Source: Bacteroidales bacterium UBA1309
GTDB taxonomy: Bacteria > Bacteroidota > Bacteroidia > Bacteroidales > Dysgonomonadaceae
Direction of reading: 5' to 3'
DNA length: 64,000 bases
Assembly (NCBI GenBank): GCA_002307185.1
Contig: DBTT01000026.1
Span: 103,884 to 167,883 of the forward strand
Part shown: positions 48,020-57,632 of the stretch, piece after piece
Numbering within the stretch: the first letter of the stretch is position 1
How the letters are laid out: the number at the start of each line of letters is the position of its first letter
The notes under the pieces: generated by a model
Seen by the model: only the letters and a program-made list of their open reading frames with translations
Databases searched by the model: none
Told to the model about the DNA's origin: nothing
Position numbers and translations under genes: made by a program

Positions 48020-48027
48020 TAAATTTG
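48020..48027 (+). promoter_or_regulatory. Candidate -7 promoter element upstream of GH29
   Basis: TAAATTTG matches the Bacteroidetes -7 consensus TAnnTTTG; no clear -33 TTG lies at the usual distance, only a T-rich tract. It would give a leader of roughly 115 bases containing a small hairpin (GGCTG/CAGCC near 48090-48107) before the GH29 start. Confidence 0.3.
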
Positions 48028-48148
48028 TAAATTGACTAATATCGAATGTTGTTTCGCAAATCTGCAGCAGACCGCATTTTTGTACTGGCTGATTTTTCGA
48101 CAGCCGATCATTCTCATTACTTGAACATAAAAATAAAATATTAAATTC

Positions 48149-49780
48149 ATGAAATCAAAATTCTTTTTATCGCTATTCATGGCACTATCCCTGCACTCTA
48201 TTATCGCGCAGGAAAATTACAAAGTAGTTGTTAAAACCGACAAAGAGCCTGTGTCAAAGGGTAAATTCGAGCCAACATGGGAGTCGCTTTCCCAATATAA
48301 AGCTCCTGAATGGTTTCGCAATGCGAAGTTTGGAATTTGGGCGCATTGGGGGCCTCAGTGCCAGCCAGAGCAAGGCGACTGGTATGCTCGTTCGATGTAT
48401 ATTGAGGGTGATTGGAAAAACAAATGGCATGTCCAAAACTATGGACATCCTTCAAAATTCGGATTCAAAGATGTCATCAATACTTGGAAAGCAGATAAAT
48501 GGGATCCAGAAAAGCTGGTTGCCCTTTATAAACGTGCTGGAGCACAATACTTCTTCGCAATGGCAAACCACCACGACAATTTGGACATGTGGGACAGCAA
48601 ATATCAACAATGGAACACTGTAAGAGTTGGCCCTCACAAGGATATTTTGGCTGGTTGGGCCAAAGCTGCAAAAGATAACAAGCTGCCTTTTGGGTTAAGC
48701 GTGCATGCTGCCCATGCTTGGTCGTGGTATGAAGTCTCACAAAAGGCTGACAAAAAAGGAGATATGGCTGGTGTCCCCTATGATGGCAATCTTACTGCTG
48801 CCGATGGTAAAGGAAAATGGTGGGAGGGATTGGATCCACAGGAACTTTATGCTCAAAATCACCCCTTGAGCGAGGGAAGCGACGACCCCGGACGAATCCA
48901 TAGCCAGTGGAATTGGGGCAATGGTGTCAGCATTCCATCCCAAGCGTATTGCGATAAATTCTACAATCGCACGGTGGATCTGATTAACCAGTTCCATCCC
49001 GACTTGCTTTATTTTGACGACACGGCCTTGCCTTTGTACCCTGTGAGCGATGCTGGCCTCCAGATTGCTGCCCATTACTACAATTCCAACATGGCATTGC
49101 ATGATGGAAAGCTTGAGGCTGTGTTATTTGGCAAAATACTGACTCCTAAACAAAAAGAATGTATTGTCTGGGACGTTGAGCGTGGCGCTCCGGACAAAAT
49201 ACAAGATTTGCCATGGCAAACTTGCACGTGCATAGGGGATTGGCACTACAACATCGGAACGTATAAAAATAACAAATATAAATCGGCCAAGAATGTCATC
49301 CAAATGTTGATTGATGTTGTGAGCAAAAATGGCAACTTGTTGTTAAACATCCCTATCCGTGGAGACGGTTCGATAGATGAAAAGGAATTGGCTATTGTGG
49401 AAGACATCGCTGCCTGGATGGATGTGAACAAAGAAAGCATCTTTGGCACACGCCCTTGGAAAGTGTTTGGCGAAGGGCCTTCGGTTGATACTTCGAACCC
49501 TATCAGAGGCCAAGGATTCAACGAAGGGCGCATCCAATATACGGCCAAAGACATACGTTTCAACCAAAACGGGAAGATTCTATATGTGACAGCAATGGGT
49601 GAGCCAGAAGAAAATATCGCCGTTAAAAATCTTGCCAAACAAGTTAAAATAAAAAAAATAGAATTGCTCGGAAGCAAAGAGAAGGTTAAATGGAATCAGA
49701 GCGATGAGCGACTTGAAATTGTGAAACCAACCGTGAACCCGAATAAGATAGCTTTGGTTTACAAGGTTTCATTGAAATAA
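48149..49780 (+). CDS. GH29 alpha-L-fucosidase family enzyme
   Basis: The protein has 543 residues: a signal peptide (about 1-20, SIIAQ), a GH29 barrel (about 40-400) with WFRNAKFGIWAHWGPQCQ, AMANHHDNLDMWDSKYQ and the nucleophile Asp290 in LLYFDDTALP, then a beta-sandwich domain (about 440-540) after NKESIFGTRPWKVFGEGP. GH29 enzymes retain configuration and cleave alpha-L-fucose; some bacterial members act on related L-sugars such as L-galactose. A fucosidase is unusual in a xylan locus, so it points either to fucose/L-galactose decoration or to a co-utilized glycan. Intact and ordinary in length. Confidence 0.93.
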   Translation: MKSKFFLSLFMALSLHSIIAQENYKVVVKTDKEPVSKGKFEPTWESLSQYKAPEWFRNAKFGIWAHWGPQCQPEQGDWYARSMYIEGDWKNKWHVQNYGHPSKFGFKDVINTWKADKWDPEKLVALYKRAGAQYFFAMANHHDNLDMWDSKYQQWNTVRVGPHKDILAGWAKAAKDNKLPFGLSVHAAHAWSWYEVSQKADKKGDMAGVPYDGNLTAADGKGKWWEGLDPQELYAQNHPLSEGSDDPGRIHSQWNWGNGVSIPSQAYCDKFYNRTVDLINQFHPDLLYFDDTALPLYPVSDAGLQIAAHYYNSNMALHDGKLEAVLFGKILTPKQKECIVWDVERGAPDKIQDLPWQTCTCIGDWHYNIGTYKNNKYKSAKNVIQMLIDVVSKNGNLLLNIPIRGDGSIDEKELAIVEDIAAWMDVNKESIFGTRPWKVFGEGPSVDTSNPIRGQGFNEGRIQYTAKDIRFNQNGKILYVTAMGEPEENIAVKNLAKQVKIKKIELLGSKEKVKWNQSDERLEIVKPTVNPNKIALVYKVSLK

Positions 49781-49810
49781 ATATGGACATTTGCTGGATC
49801 GTTTTGACCG

Positions 49811-49947
49811 AAATGGCACTGCTGGCTTAATCTTCAGGTTGTGATGGTATCCTGATGAAGGACCTGAACTTGAATCTCCTCAAGAAACGCGTCTCTTTTG
49901 ACAGTAGAAATTCTTTCAGCCATCATCTTGTGGTGGCTGTGCCATTT
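49811..49947 (+). repeat. Imperfect inverted repeat with a 119-base interior
   Basis: AAATGGCAC (49811-49819) and GTGCCATTT (49939-49947) are exact reverse complements, with weaker pairing extending inward (TGCTGGC against GTGGCT). The interior holds a short open frame ending at 49950 (coding-like NLLKKRVSFDSRNSFSHHLV). It could be a folded leader RNA of GH146, a small mobile-element remnant, or the tail of a lost gene; no further assignment is possible. Confidence 0.35.
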
Positions 49948-50076
49948 TAAAAACCTTTGTAAATATGTTTATTTGGACGGGCTGATATATTGTGTTGTAT
50001 CGAGTGACCCTGGTAAAATAAACAATTATAACTATTGATACCGTTTTTTTTACGCAAATCAAAATTTTGAAAAAAA

Positions 50077-52470
50077 ATGAAGCTATTCAGACTGTTTTCT
50101 ATTCTTTTTCTTTTAGGCTGCTGGCAAAGTATTTATTCGCAGGATAAACTATATCACGATGAATTTCCGCTGTGTGATGTCACCTTGCTGGATGGCCCTT
50201 TCAAGCACGCGCGAGATCTAAATATCAAGGTGCTCTTGGAATACAATACCGACAGGATGCTGGCCCCCTACCGGAAGGAAGCGGGATTGTCCGCAAAGGC
50301 CGAAAGCTATCCCAATTGGATTGGTCTTGACGGGCATGTTGGAGGGCATTACTTGTCTGCATTGGCAATCAATTATGCTGCAACAGGAAATCTTGAATGC
50401 AAAAAACGGATGGACTATATGATTTCCGAACTCAAGGCTTGCCAGCAAGCCATGGGTAGCAAATATCCGGATTGGGGTGTGGGCTATGTGGGCGGTGTGC
50501 CTGATAGCAAAGGGCTATGGCCTACTATAAAAGCTGGTGAAACAAGTATTATTTGGAAATACTGGGTGCCGTGGTACAACGTCCATAAAATGTATGCAGG
50601 ACTTCGTGATGCTTGGTTATATGCCGGCAATGAGGAGGCAAAGGATATTTTCCTTCGATTCTGTGATTGGGCCATAAACATCACGGCAAGTTTGTCGGAC
50701 AAACAAATGGAATCCATGCTTGCCAGTGAACATGGAGGGATGAATGAAGTTTTTGCAGATGCGTATCAGATAACGGGCATCGGAAAATACGAGGTGGCCG
50801 CCAAGCGCTTTTCTCACAAAATGCTGCTTGATGCCATGGCTGCAAGCAATGACAACCTGGACAACAAGCATGCCAACACACAAGTTCCGAAAGCAGTGGG
50901 TTTTGAACGTATTGCGGAACTCGACCACGACGAAAAATATGGCAAGGCTGGAAGTTTCTTTTGGGAAACGGTAACTGGCCATCGTTCACTTGCTTTTGGC
51001 GGCAATAGCCGTCGGGAGTTTTTCCCTAGCGTTTCGGCTTGCATCGATTACGTGAATGATGTAGAAGGTCCTGAAACATGTAATTCTTACAATATGCTGA
51101 AGCTCACAGAAGATTTGTTTCGGGTTCAGCCGTTGGGTAAATATGCGGATTTTTATGAACGAACCTTGTTCAACCACATCCTTTCTTCGCAGCATCCTGA
51201 ACACGGCGGCTATGTCTATTTTACTCCAGCTCGTCCCCGTCACTACCGGGTGTATTCCGCACCGAACGAAGGCATGTGGTGCTGTGTGGGTAGTGGAATG
51301 GAAAACCATGGAAAATATGGGCAGTTCATATACACTCATTCCCATGATTCGCTCTATCTGAACCTGTTTATTGCATCCGAATTGAACTGGAGGAAAAAAG
51401 CTATCAAAATCAGGCAAGAAACTAATTTCCCGAATGAAGAACAAACAAAATTGACAGTTACCGAAGGTCGGGGAAAGTTCAAGTTGCTGGTCCGCTATCC
51501 TAGTTGGGTGAATGAAGGTGCTTTGAAGGTTTTCATTAATGGGAAAATTTTCAAGTATTTGGTCACTCCCTCTTCTTATATTTGTATCGATAGGGCATGG
51601 AAAAAGGGAGATGCGGTGAAAATAGAATTGCCAATGCACAACTCGATAGAACGGATGCCCAATGTTCCCCAGTATATTGCATTCATGCGTGGGCCTATCC
51701 TGCTTGCCGCAAAAACAGGTACGCAAAGCTTGAAGGGATTGGTTGCCGGTGATAGTCGTTGGGGGCATATTGCCGGAGGTGAAAAACTTTCCTTGAACCA
51801 AGCTCCAATCATTTTGGAGGACAACTTGGCTGAGCTTTCCAAAAAATTAGTTCCGGTAGCTGGAAAACCGATGAATTTTAAATTGTCTGGTGTCCGGATG
51901 GTAAATCCGGTTGATGTTGTGCTTGAGCCGTTTGCCAATATTCACGATGCCCGTTACATGATGTATTGGATGGCTCTTTCGGAAAAACAGTATAAAGTTT
52001 ATGTGGATTCGCTTTCTATTATCGAACAGCAAAAAATCGAGATGGAGAAACGGACTGTTGATTTTGTAGCTCCGGGCGAACAGCAACCTGAAGTGGATCA
52101 TGGTGCCGAAAAGCAAAATTCGAATACTGGTTCTTACTTGGATGAATTCTGGCGGGATGCACGCAATGGGGGTTACTTTAGCTACCAACTTGGCACGAAT
52201 GGAGAAAATCAGCTGCACCTGATGGTTCGTTATTGGGGTGCAGAGGGTGGCAACCGTGCGTTTGACATTTATGTGGATGACCAAAAACTTGTCAGCGAAA
52301 ACATTTCAGGCAAATGGGGAAAGCAGGCATTCCAAAATGTAGAATACGCTATTCCCGGTTCTATGCTGGAAGGCAAAAAATCTATCCGCGTTAAGTTTCA
52401 AGCTTTGCCAGGCAATATAGCCGGATCCGTCTATTACGTCCGTCTTTTGAGACCAACTGACAAAAAATGA
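50077..52470 (+). CDS. GH146/GH127-type beta-L-arabinofuranosidase
   Basis: The protein has 797 residues. The signal peptide (about 1-21) contains LLGC (Cys15), so it may be a lipoprotein or be cleaved at IYSQ. An (alpha/alpha)6 barrel of the former DUF1680 type (about 30-450) carries the Zn-site motif: Glu333 and Cys335 in PETCNSYNM and Cys402/Cys403 in MWCCVGSGMENHGKY. Beta domains follow, including a C-terminal DUF6805-like module (about 690-797, GSYLDEFWRDARNGGYFSY). Presence of the C-terminal modules and the VGSGMENH form favours GH146. Known members release beta-L-arabinofuranose from arabinans and extensin-type chains, so it is not expected for plain xylan. It is the last PUL gene before the terminator at 52520. 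Confidence 0.92.
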   Translation: MKLFRLFSILFLLGCWQSIYSQDKLYHDEFPLCDVTLLDGPFKHARDLNIKVLLEYNTDRMLAPYRKEAGLSAKAESYPNWIGLDGHVGGHYLSALAINYAATGNLECKKRMDYMISELKACQQAMGSKYPDWGVGYVGGVPDSKGLWPTIKAGETSIIWKYWVPWYNVHKMYAGLRDAWLYAGNEEAKDIFLRFCDWAINITASLSDKQMESMLASEHGGMNEVFADAYQITGIGKYEVAAKRFSHKMLLDAMAASNDNLDNKHANTQVPKAVGFERIAELDHDEKYGKAGSFFWETVTGHRSLAFGGNSRREFFPSVSACIDYVNDVEGPETCNSYNMLKLTEDLFRVQPLGKYADFYERTLFNHILSSQHPEHGGYVYFTPARPRHYRVYSAPNEGMWCCVGSGMENHGKYGQFIYTHSHDSLYLNLFIASELNWRKKAIKIRQETNFPNEEQTKLTVTEGRGKFKLLVRYPSWVNEGALKVFINGKIFKYLVTPSSYICIDRAWKKGDAVKIELPMHNSIERMPNVPQYIAFMRGPILLAAKTGTQSLKGLVAGDSRWGHIAGGEKLSLNQAPIILEDNLAELSKKLVPVAGKPMNFKLSGVRMVNPVDVVLEPFANIHDARYMMYWMALSEKQYKVYVDSLSIIEQQKIEMEKRTVDFVAPGEQQPEVDHGAEKQNSNTGSYLDEFWRDARNGGYFSYQLGTNGENQLHLMVRYWGAEGGNRAFDIYVDDQKLVSENISGKWGKQAFQNVEYAIPGSMLEGKKSIRVKFQALPGNIAGSVYYVRLLRPTDKK

Positions 52471-52519
52471 AATAAGGCTTTGCAAACGGGGTGATACATC
52501 GTGTTGAAACCTTTGTGCT

Positions 52520-52560
52520 AAGAATGGCTATCCAATTTCGCGATAGCCATTCTTTTGTTT
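52520..52560 (+). terminator. Strong intrinsic terminator closing the PUL
   Basis: AAGAATGGCTAT (52520-52531) and ATAGCCATTCTT (52543-52554) form a perfect 12-pair stem, followed by TTGTTT. It lies 50 bases after the GH146 stop and faces the convergent histidine-kinase gene ending at 52676. It marks the PUL border. Confidence 0.85.
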
Positions 52561-52675
52561 AAGGAGTGCCTGTCAGGCTTAATTGAATTGTTTGGTGGCC
52601 GGATCGCTTACCTATTAACTGTTTGAAAAGAAATCGTTATCGATCTTTTAGAGTGGAATTTAAATTGGACTCAGG

Positions 52676-55600
52676 TCAATTTAAGTGTTTTTGGATTACC
52701 GATTTTATTTGTTCGAGGCTATATGGTTTTGAAATATAATCGTTGCAGCCTGCCCGCAATGACTTATTTTTACCTGCATCTGTCGCACCGGCCGTTTGAG
52801 CAATAATAGGAATTTGTTGATCTATTTCTCTTATTCTCCGCGTGGTTTCTATTCCATCGTATTTTCCAACGAGCCTAATATCCATTAATATCATTGAGAT
52901 TTCAGGATTGTCAAGGTACAACTTAATGGCTTTTTCCCCGCTATCTGCATGCAACAAGCTGAAATCTTTTGACAGTGCGGCTTTTAAAAATATATAATTG
53001 ATTTCATTGTCTTCAACTATTAAAATTGTACGATCTCTCGATCCGGTATTTGTTTTAGGATTGGCTTCTGCATTTTCTGTTTTTTTATTTATAGGTTGAT
53101 ACGGTATTGAAAATAGGAAAGTGCTTCCTTGTGCAATTTCAGAACTCACATGGATGGTGCCTCCCAAGATCTCCAAATAAGCTTTTACGATGGATAGGCC
53201 AATGCCAGAGCCTTCGTATCCTCGTGCCAATCCGATATCGACTTGCATAAAACGTTCGAAAATAGTGTCTTGTTTTTCTTTCGGGATTCCTTTTCCCGTA
53301 TCCGAAACATAAAACCAAACATGTCCATCCCTTAAATAATTTCCAATTTCAATTTTTCCCGTTGAAGTGAATTTAATAGCATTCTTAATCAAGTTCATCA
53401 ATATGCTATCTAGCTTGCTTTTATCGGTTATTAATTCCGCATCGTCTCCAGTTATTTGGTTGGTAATCTCAAAATCCAGCGATTTTTCTTGTGCTTGAAT
53501 GTTAAAAAAATTGTGATGAAATCGCATTAGTTCAACGAGATTGATTTTTTCTAATTTTAGCATAACATCGCCAATTTCAATTTTTGAGATTTCAATGATG
53601 TCATTGATGGTGTTGAGCAAGCGTTCTCCACTTTTGTGAATAAGGCTAATGAACTGAGTCCTTTCGTCATCGTTCAATCCAGGTTCGTTCAATAAACTTG
53701 TGAATCCCAAAATTCCATTCATCGGGGTTCTGATTTCGTGTGACATGTTTAGTAGAAATGCGGTCTTCAGGCGGTCGCTTTCTTCTGCTTTCTCTTTAGC
53801 TGCGATAAGCTCAGTTTCTGCTTCTTTTAGCTGGGTAAAATCTTGGGTAACCATTAATATGAGTTGCTCGTTATTCAGGTCGATGACCTTGGCCGACACC
53901 ATGACAAAAATATATTGGCCATTTCTTAGCTTGAAAGTTGTTTCCATTCTATCGACCTGTCCTGTGGTTTTTAACGCATAGAGCATATTTTCACGATCTT
54001 TTGGATTCACCCACACATGAATGTCGGCCGATCGCAAGGTTATCAGTTCCTCTTTTGTATATCCTGATACTATTTGGAAACTCTCGTTCACGTCCACATA
54101 TTCGCCGTTAAGTCTTGTGATAGACACATAGGCCGGGCTTGTGTAAAAAAGTGCTTCAAACCATTTTCGGTTTTCTTCGGAGCTTTTTTTTGCCGAAATT
54201 AACTTTTGGGTCATTTCTTTCGATTCCGTAATATCTGTTTTTATGGCCACAAAATTTATAATTTCCCCATTTTCGTTTTTGATGGGAGATATAATCGCTT
54301 TCTCCCAATAGAAAGACTTGTCTTTTCTCTGGTTGTAGAATTCCCCTTCCCAGGTTTTCCCCGATTTGATGGTTTTCCACATGTGTTTGTAAAAAGCATC
54401 GGGATGGTAACCCGATTTTAAAATCCTGGGGGATTTTCTAATGTATTCCTTGGATGTGTAACCCGTGAGTTTGGAGAAAAATGGATTTGCATATTCGATA
54501 TTTCCGTTCACATCTGTGATTATAATACTGGCTGGGCTTTGTTCGACGGCTCTTGAAAAGGATAATAACTTTTCTTCATATTTTTTATTTTTTGTGATGT
54601 CGAGGATATTTCCAATAAACAACCGACGGCTACCTATTGTGAAAAAACGTTCGAAATTCATGATATTTATTGTTTTGCCATCCTTGGTCATGCCCTTCAT
54701 TTCAAATTCCATGGTAGATGCTTTGCCCAAAATCATCTCTTTGTAATTTTTCAGTAAAAGATCACGATCGTTTGGGTGAACCAAAATATTCCCCTTTTTG
54801 CCAATCAATTCTCCGTGGGAATAACCAAATATTCTGTTAAATGCCTGGTTGGTGTATAAAAAATGGCCATTTTCAAGCATGTAAACCCCAGTAAGTGAAT
54901 TCTCGCTCAATGCCCGGAATTTGCTTTCGTTTTCCAAAAGGGACATTTCTGCATTCTTCAAAGATGTAATATCTTGTACAACAGAAAATTTTTTGATCTT
55001 ATTTCCTGCTTGTTTCTTCTCTATTTTTTCAATAATGTGTTTTATCCATATCCACCCTTTTTGAGGATGGATATAGCGATACATCAGTAGGGCTTTGTCC
55101 GTTTCTCCTTGATCCAATCCTTTGTATATGGCCAAGACTTCCTTTTGGTCATCTGTGTGTATATTCGAAATCCAGTAGTCTATCAACGTTTTGCCTTTTG
55201 CTTGTCCATCATGGAAATTCAAGATAGAAGCGGCTTTTTCATCCATGTACTCTAGCTTTTCTGAGTCATCGACAAGCGAGTAAAATCCAAGCCCAGCGAT
55301 TTCAATAGCATTTTTCAATTGCAATTGATGTTCTTTCGATCGTATCTCAGCCTCTTTCCGAGCCGTAATATCCCTTACCACACCTTGCGTTCCTATAATA
55401 TTTCCGTCTTTGTCGTAAACAAACTGTATATTCATTGAAACCCAGAATGTTGATCCATCCTTTTTCAATCCAAGAAGACTCTTGTCGGTGACTTTGCCTG
55501 TTTTTTTCAACTCCGCCATCAACTTTTTTCTTTCATTTCTATCCGCATACAATGTCTCGGCTGGTTTGCCAATAAGCTCGTTGTCCGAATTGTAGCCAAA

Positions 55601-56230
55601 CATGTTCAACGCTGTGGGATTGATAAATGAAAAGTTGGCATACAGGTCAGCTTGAAAATAGGAATCCTGCATGGTCTCGAAAATTCCCCGTAGCGTATCT
55701 TCATCTCGGATCATTGTCCGAAAATACTGTGCGCCCGTTTTTTCTAGGAAAACTGGTTTTTCTTTTGGATTTGGGCGCTCGGCGATTCTGCTTAACTCCC
55801 TCGAAATGAGTTTTAATAAAATCCTTTCCTCCTTCAAGAATGGCCCTTCATCTTCACTAGGCATTTGCTGCAGATAATATACCTCTATTGTCCCTTTTTT
55901 GTTATTCTTTAAAGAGATATACTCATATAGGTTCCATTCTGAAACGGTGAAATTTGCTGTTTTATATTCAATATCTTCCACCGTAATTCTGACACAAGTT
56001 ATATCTGGAAATTGCCAACCTGAGGTTATGATATTAGCCATCTCCTCCAAGGATGAGGCTAATGACAGCTCTGATTTTTCAGCTAAAGCACCAATTTCGG
56101 AGAGAGTTTTAAATCCTTTGGTCTTTTGCCTAAACTTCATTTCCAATTCAAGTTTGCTATTCTGAAGATCCTCTAAATCTTTGATGAGTTCATCTTGTGA
56201 TCTCTGACTGGAATTAGTTTGGTGATTCAT
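52676..56230 (-). CDS. Soluble multi-PAS hybrid histidine kinase with C-terminal receiver
   Basis: The protein has 1184 residues and no transmembrane segment or signal peptide, so it senses in the cytoplasm. In order: a short coiled coil; a GAF-like region (about 55-150, ITSGWQFPDITCVRI...GPFLKEERILLKLI); five PAS domains (about 165-295, 300-425, 430-545, 550-670, 680-795); a HisKA helix with the phospho-acceptor His in NMSHEIRTPMNGILGF; a HATPase_c domain (NLIKNAIKFTS, SDTGKGIPKEKQ, GYEGSGIGLSIVKAYLE); and a receiver (ILIVEDNEINYIF, acceptor Asp in ILMDIRLVGK, KPYSL). There is no DNA-binding domain, so a separate response regulator or phosphotransfer partner is needed. It converges on the PUL and is not of the usual PUL-regulator type; no partner is in the window. 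Confidence 0.93.
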   Translation of the reverse strand: MNHQTNSSQRSQDELIKDLEDLQNSKLELEMKFRQKTKGFKTLSEIGALAEKSELSLASSLEEMANIITSGWQFPDITCVRITVEDIEYKTANFTVSEWNLYEYISLKNNKKGTIEVYYLQQMPSEDEGPFLKEERILLKLISRELSRIAERPNPKEKPVFLEKTGAQYFRTMIRDEDTLRGIFETMQDSYFQADLYANFSFINPTALNMFGYNSDNELIGKPAETLYADRNERKKLMAELKKTGKVTDKSLLGLKKDGSTFWVSMNIQFVYDKDGNIIGTQGVVRDITARKEAEIRSKEHQLQLKNAIEIAGLGFYSLVDDSEKLEYMDEKAASILNFHDGQAKGKTLIDYWISNIHTDDQKEVLAIYKGLDQGETDKALLMYRYIHPQKGWIWIKHIIEKIEKKQAGNKIKKFSVVQDITSLKNAEMSLLENESKFRALSENSLTGVYMLENGHFLYTNQAFNRIFGYSHGELIGKKGNILVHPNDRDLLLKNYKEMILGKASTMEFEMKGMTKDGKTINIMNFERFFTIGSRRLFIGNILDITKNKKYEEKLLSFSRAVEQSPASIIITDVNGNIEYANPFFSKLTGYTSKEYIRKSPRILKSGYHPDAFYKHMWKTIKSGKTWEGEFYNQRKDKSFYWEKAIISPIKNENGEIINFVAIKTDITESKEMTQKLISAKKSSEENRKWFEALFYTSPAYVSITRLNGEYVDVNESFQIVSGYTKEELITLRSADIHVWVNPKDRENMLYALKTTGQVDRMETTFKLRNGQYIFVMVSAKVIDLNNEQLILMVTQDFTQLKEAETELIAAKEKAEESDRLKTAFLLNMSHEIRTPMNGILGFTSLLNEPGLNDDERTQFISLIHKSGERLLNTINDIIEISKIEIGDVMLKLEKINLVELMRFHHNFFNIQAQEKSLDFEITNQITGDDAELITDKSKLDSILMNLIKNAIKFTSTGKIEIGNYLRDGHVWFYVSDTGKGIPKEKQDTIFERFMQVDIGLARGYEGSGIGLSIVKAYLEILGGTIHVSSEIAQGSTFLFSIPYQPINKKTENAEANPKTNTGSRDRTILIVEDNEINYIFLKAALSKDFSLLHADSGEKAIKLYLDNPEISMILMDIRLVGKYDGIETTRRIREIDQQIPIIAQTAGATDAGKNKSLRAGCNDYISKPYSLEQIKSVIQKHLN

Positions 56231-56435
56231 CGGAGGTTTTTTGTGGGGGATAAATGGAAACTGAAAATATCGAAAATCGCAAGCATCCAGATTGTTTGCC
56301 TTTAGACCTTCACCTTTGGTTGGACGAATTACAAAGATTGTATTACGTTTTTTTCTAATAACCTAAATTCCATAAACTTGTTGTTGTATTGCAGGTTGGA
56401 ATTTAGTTACTCATTCTATATGCTTTCCTCTTTGG

Positions 56436-56443
56436 CAAAGATA
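56436..56443 (-). promoter_or_regulatory. Candidate -7 promoter element for the histidine kinase gene
   Basis: On the minus strand TATCTTTG (seen as CAAAGATA on +) matches TAnnTTTG, about 205 bases upstream of the kinase start; a -33 element is not clear. The rest of the AT-rich gap 56231-56755 shows no gene. It also holds the palindrome TTGTAATTGTTACAA near 56597, a possible operator. Confidence 0.3.
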
Positions 56444-56755
56444 ATTTTATTTTTATAAATATTTCACGTTCGATAAAATAATTTTGTAACATCCGTTTTT
56501 TTCTCATTGTAATCATATACATTCGCTCCTTCCATTCCATAGAAACAGCGAAGAAATATAAACGGAGAGATATCTTTTGGACACCCTCCTGTTTGTAATT
56601 GTTACAATGTGAATTTATAAAAAATAACCTTTTTTGTAATTTAGGCGTGCCTGTTTGTAGGTTTTTTTAAATCAATCTTGCATAGATGGAATTGAATTTT
56701 TGCCAGTATTAATGTCTATATGCTAAAACAGAAAGGTCAATATCTTTCGTAGTTG

Positions 56756-57418
56756 TTAGCCGTTTTCAAACTTCTTCGACTTTATCTTATTTTTCACAAC
56801 TTCGAAAACCGCAGGAAGGATCGAAACAAGGATGATAGCTACAATCAAAAGCTTCAAGTTGCTCTGAACCCATTCCACATTGCCAACAAAATATCCCGCA
56901 AGCGTAAAAATCAACACCCAAGCCAAACCTCCGATAACATTATAGGAGATAAAATAATAGTAGTGCATCCGTCCCATTCCTGCCACAAAGGGTGCGAATG
57001 TGCGTACAATGGGAACGAAACGGGCTAGGATAATCGTCTTTCCGCCATATTTTTTATAAAACTCGTGCGTCTTGTGCAAATATTCCTGCTTGAAAATTTT
57101 TGAATTAGGATTTGAAAACAATTTTTCCCCAAATATTTTTCCAATCTCAAAATTGCTCGAATCCCCAATAATAGCCGCCACAACGAGCACGATACACAGT
57201 ATGACGACATCTAACTCGTTGGTGGCTCTTGCCGCCAAAGCTCCAGCAACAAATAGCATGGAGTCACCCGGAAGAAAAGGTGTTACAACCAAACCTGTCT
57301 CACAGAAAACAATTAAAAAAAGTATAACATAGACCCAAATACCATAAGTGATTATCATCTGGTCTAAATGCTTGTCGATGTGAAGAATGAAATCGATGAA
57401 AAAGTGAATCAAATCCAT
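56756..57418 (-). CDS. DedA-family (SNARE-associated/VTT domain) inner-membrane protein
   Basis: The protein has 220 residues with about five hydrophobic segments. DedA marks are the segment FLPGDSMLFVAGALAA, IGDSSNFEIGKIFG, and the motif ILARFVPIVRTFAPFVAGM followed by HYYYFISYNVIGGLAW. DedA proteins are linked to lipid scrambling/undecaprenyl phosphate or membrane-potential homeostasis. It is transcribed on the minus strand, divergent from the SNF2 gene (214 bases between starts) and separated from the kinase gene by 525 bases. It seems to be ordinary housekeeping and unrelated to the PUL. Confidence 0.93.
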   Translation of the reverse strand: MDLIHFFIDFILHIDKHLDQMIITYGIWVYVILFLIVFCETGLVVTPFLPGDSMLFVAGALAARATNELDVVILCIVLVVAAIIGDSSNFEIGKIFGEKLFSNPNSKIFKQEYLHKTHEFYKKYGGKTIILARFVPIVRTFAPFVAGMGRMHYYYFISYNVIGGLAWVLIFTLAGYFVGNVEWVQSNLKLLIVAIILVSILPAVFEVVKNKIKSKKFENG

Positions 57419-57604
57419 AAGAATACTTCATATTGTGAAACTCGTATAGGACAACAATTTGGTTGATCCTCGTAGAGGACAAATATACGCTCTTTTTGAA
57501 GGAAATAAAATACTATTTGAAATATTAAACCAAACTTATTGGCTTAATCAGCTATTTTTTCAGGATTTTTCGCCTATGGAGGCAACTCCACGCGCTTTTC
57601 TTCT

Positions 57605-57612
57605 TACATTTG
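57605..57612 (+). promoter_or_regulatory. Candidate -7 promoter element for the SNF2 helicase gene
   Basis: TACATTTG matches TAnnTTTG and ends 20 bases before the ATG at 57633. It favours that ATG over the upstream in-frame codons at 57459 and 57576, which would put the promoter inside the coding region. A -33 element is not evident. Confidence 0.4.
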
Positions 57613-57632
57613 TAACTTATGTGTTTTTATCA

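Noticed and set aside
52676..56230. Considered as the PUL's hybrid two-component regulator.
   Set aside because: It has no periplasmic sensor (Y_Y_Y/propeller), no transmembrane helix and no AraC-type DNA-binding domain.
57459..57632. Upstream extension of the SNF2 frame starting at TTG.
   Set aside because: A promoter-like TACATTTG lies within it and the typical protein start is at 57633.
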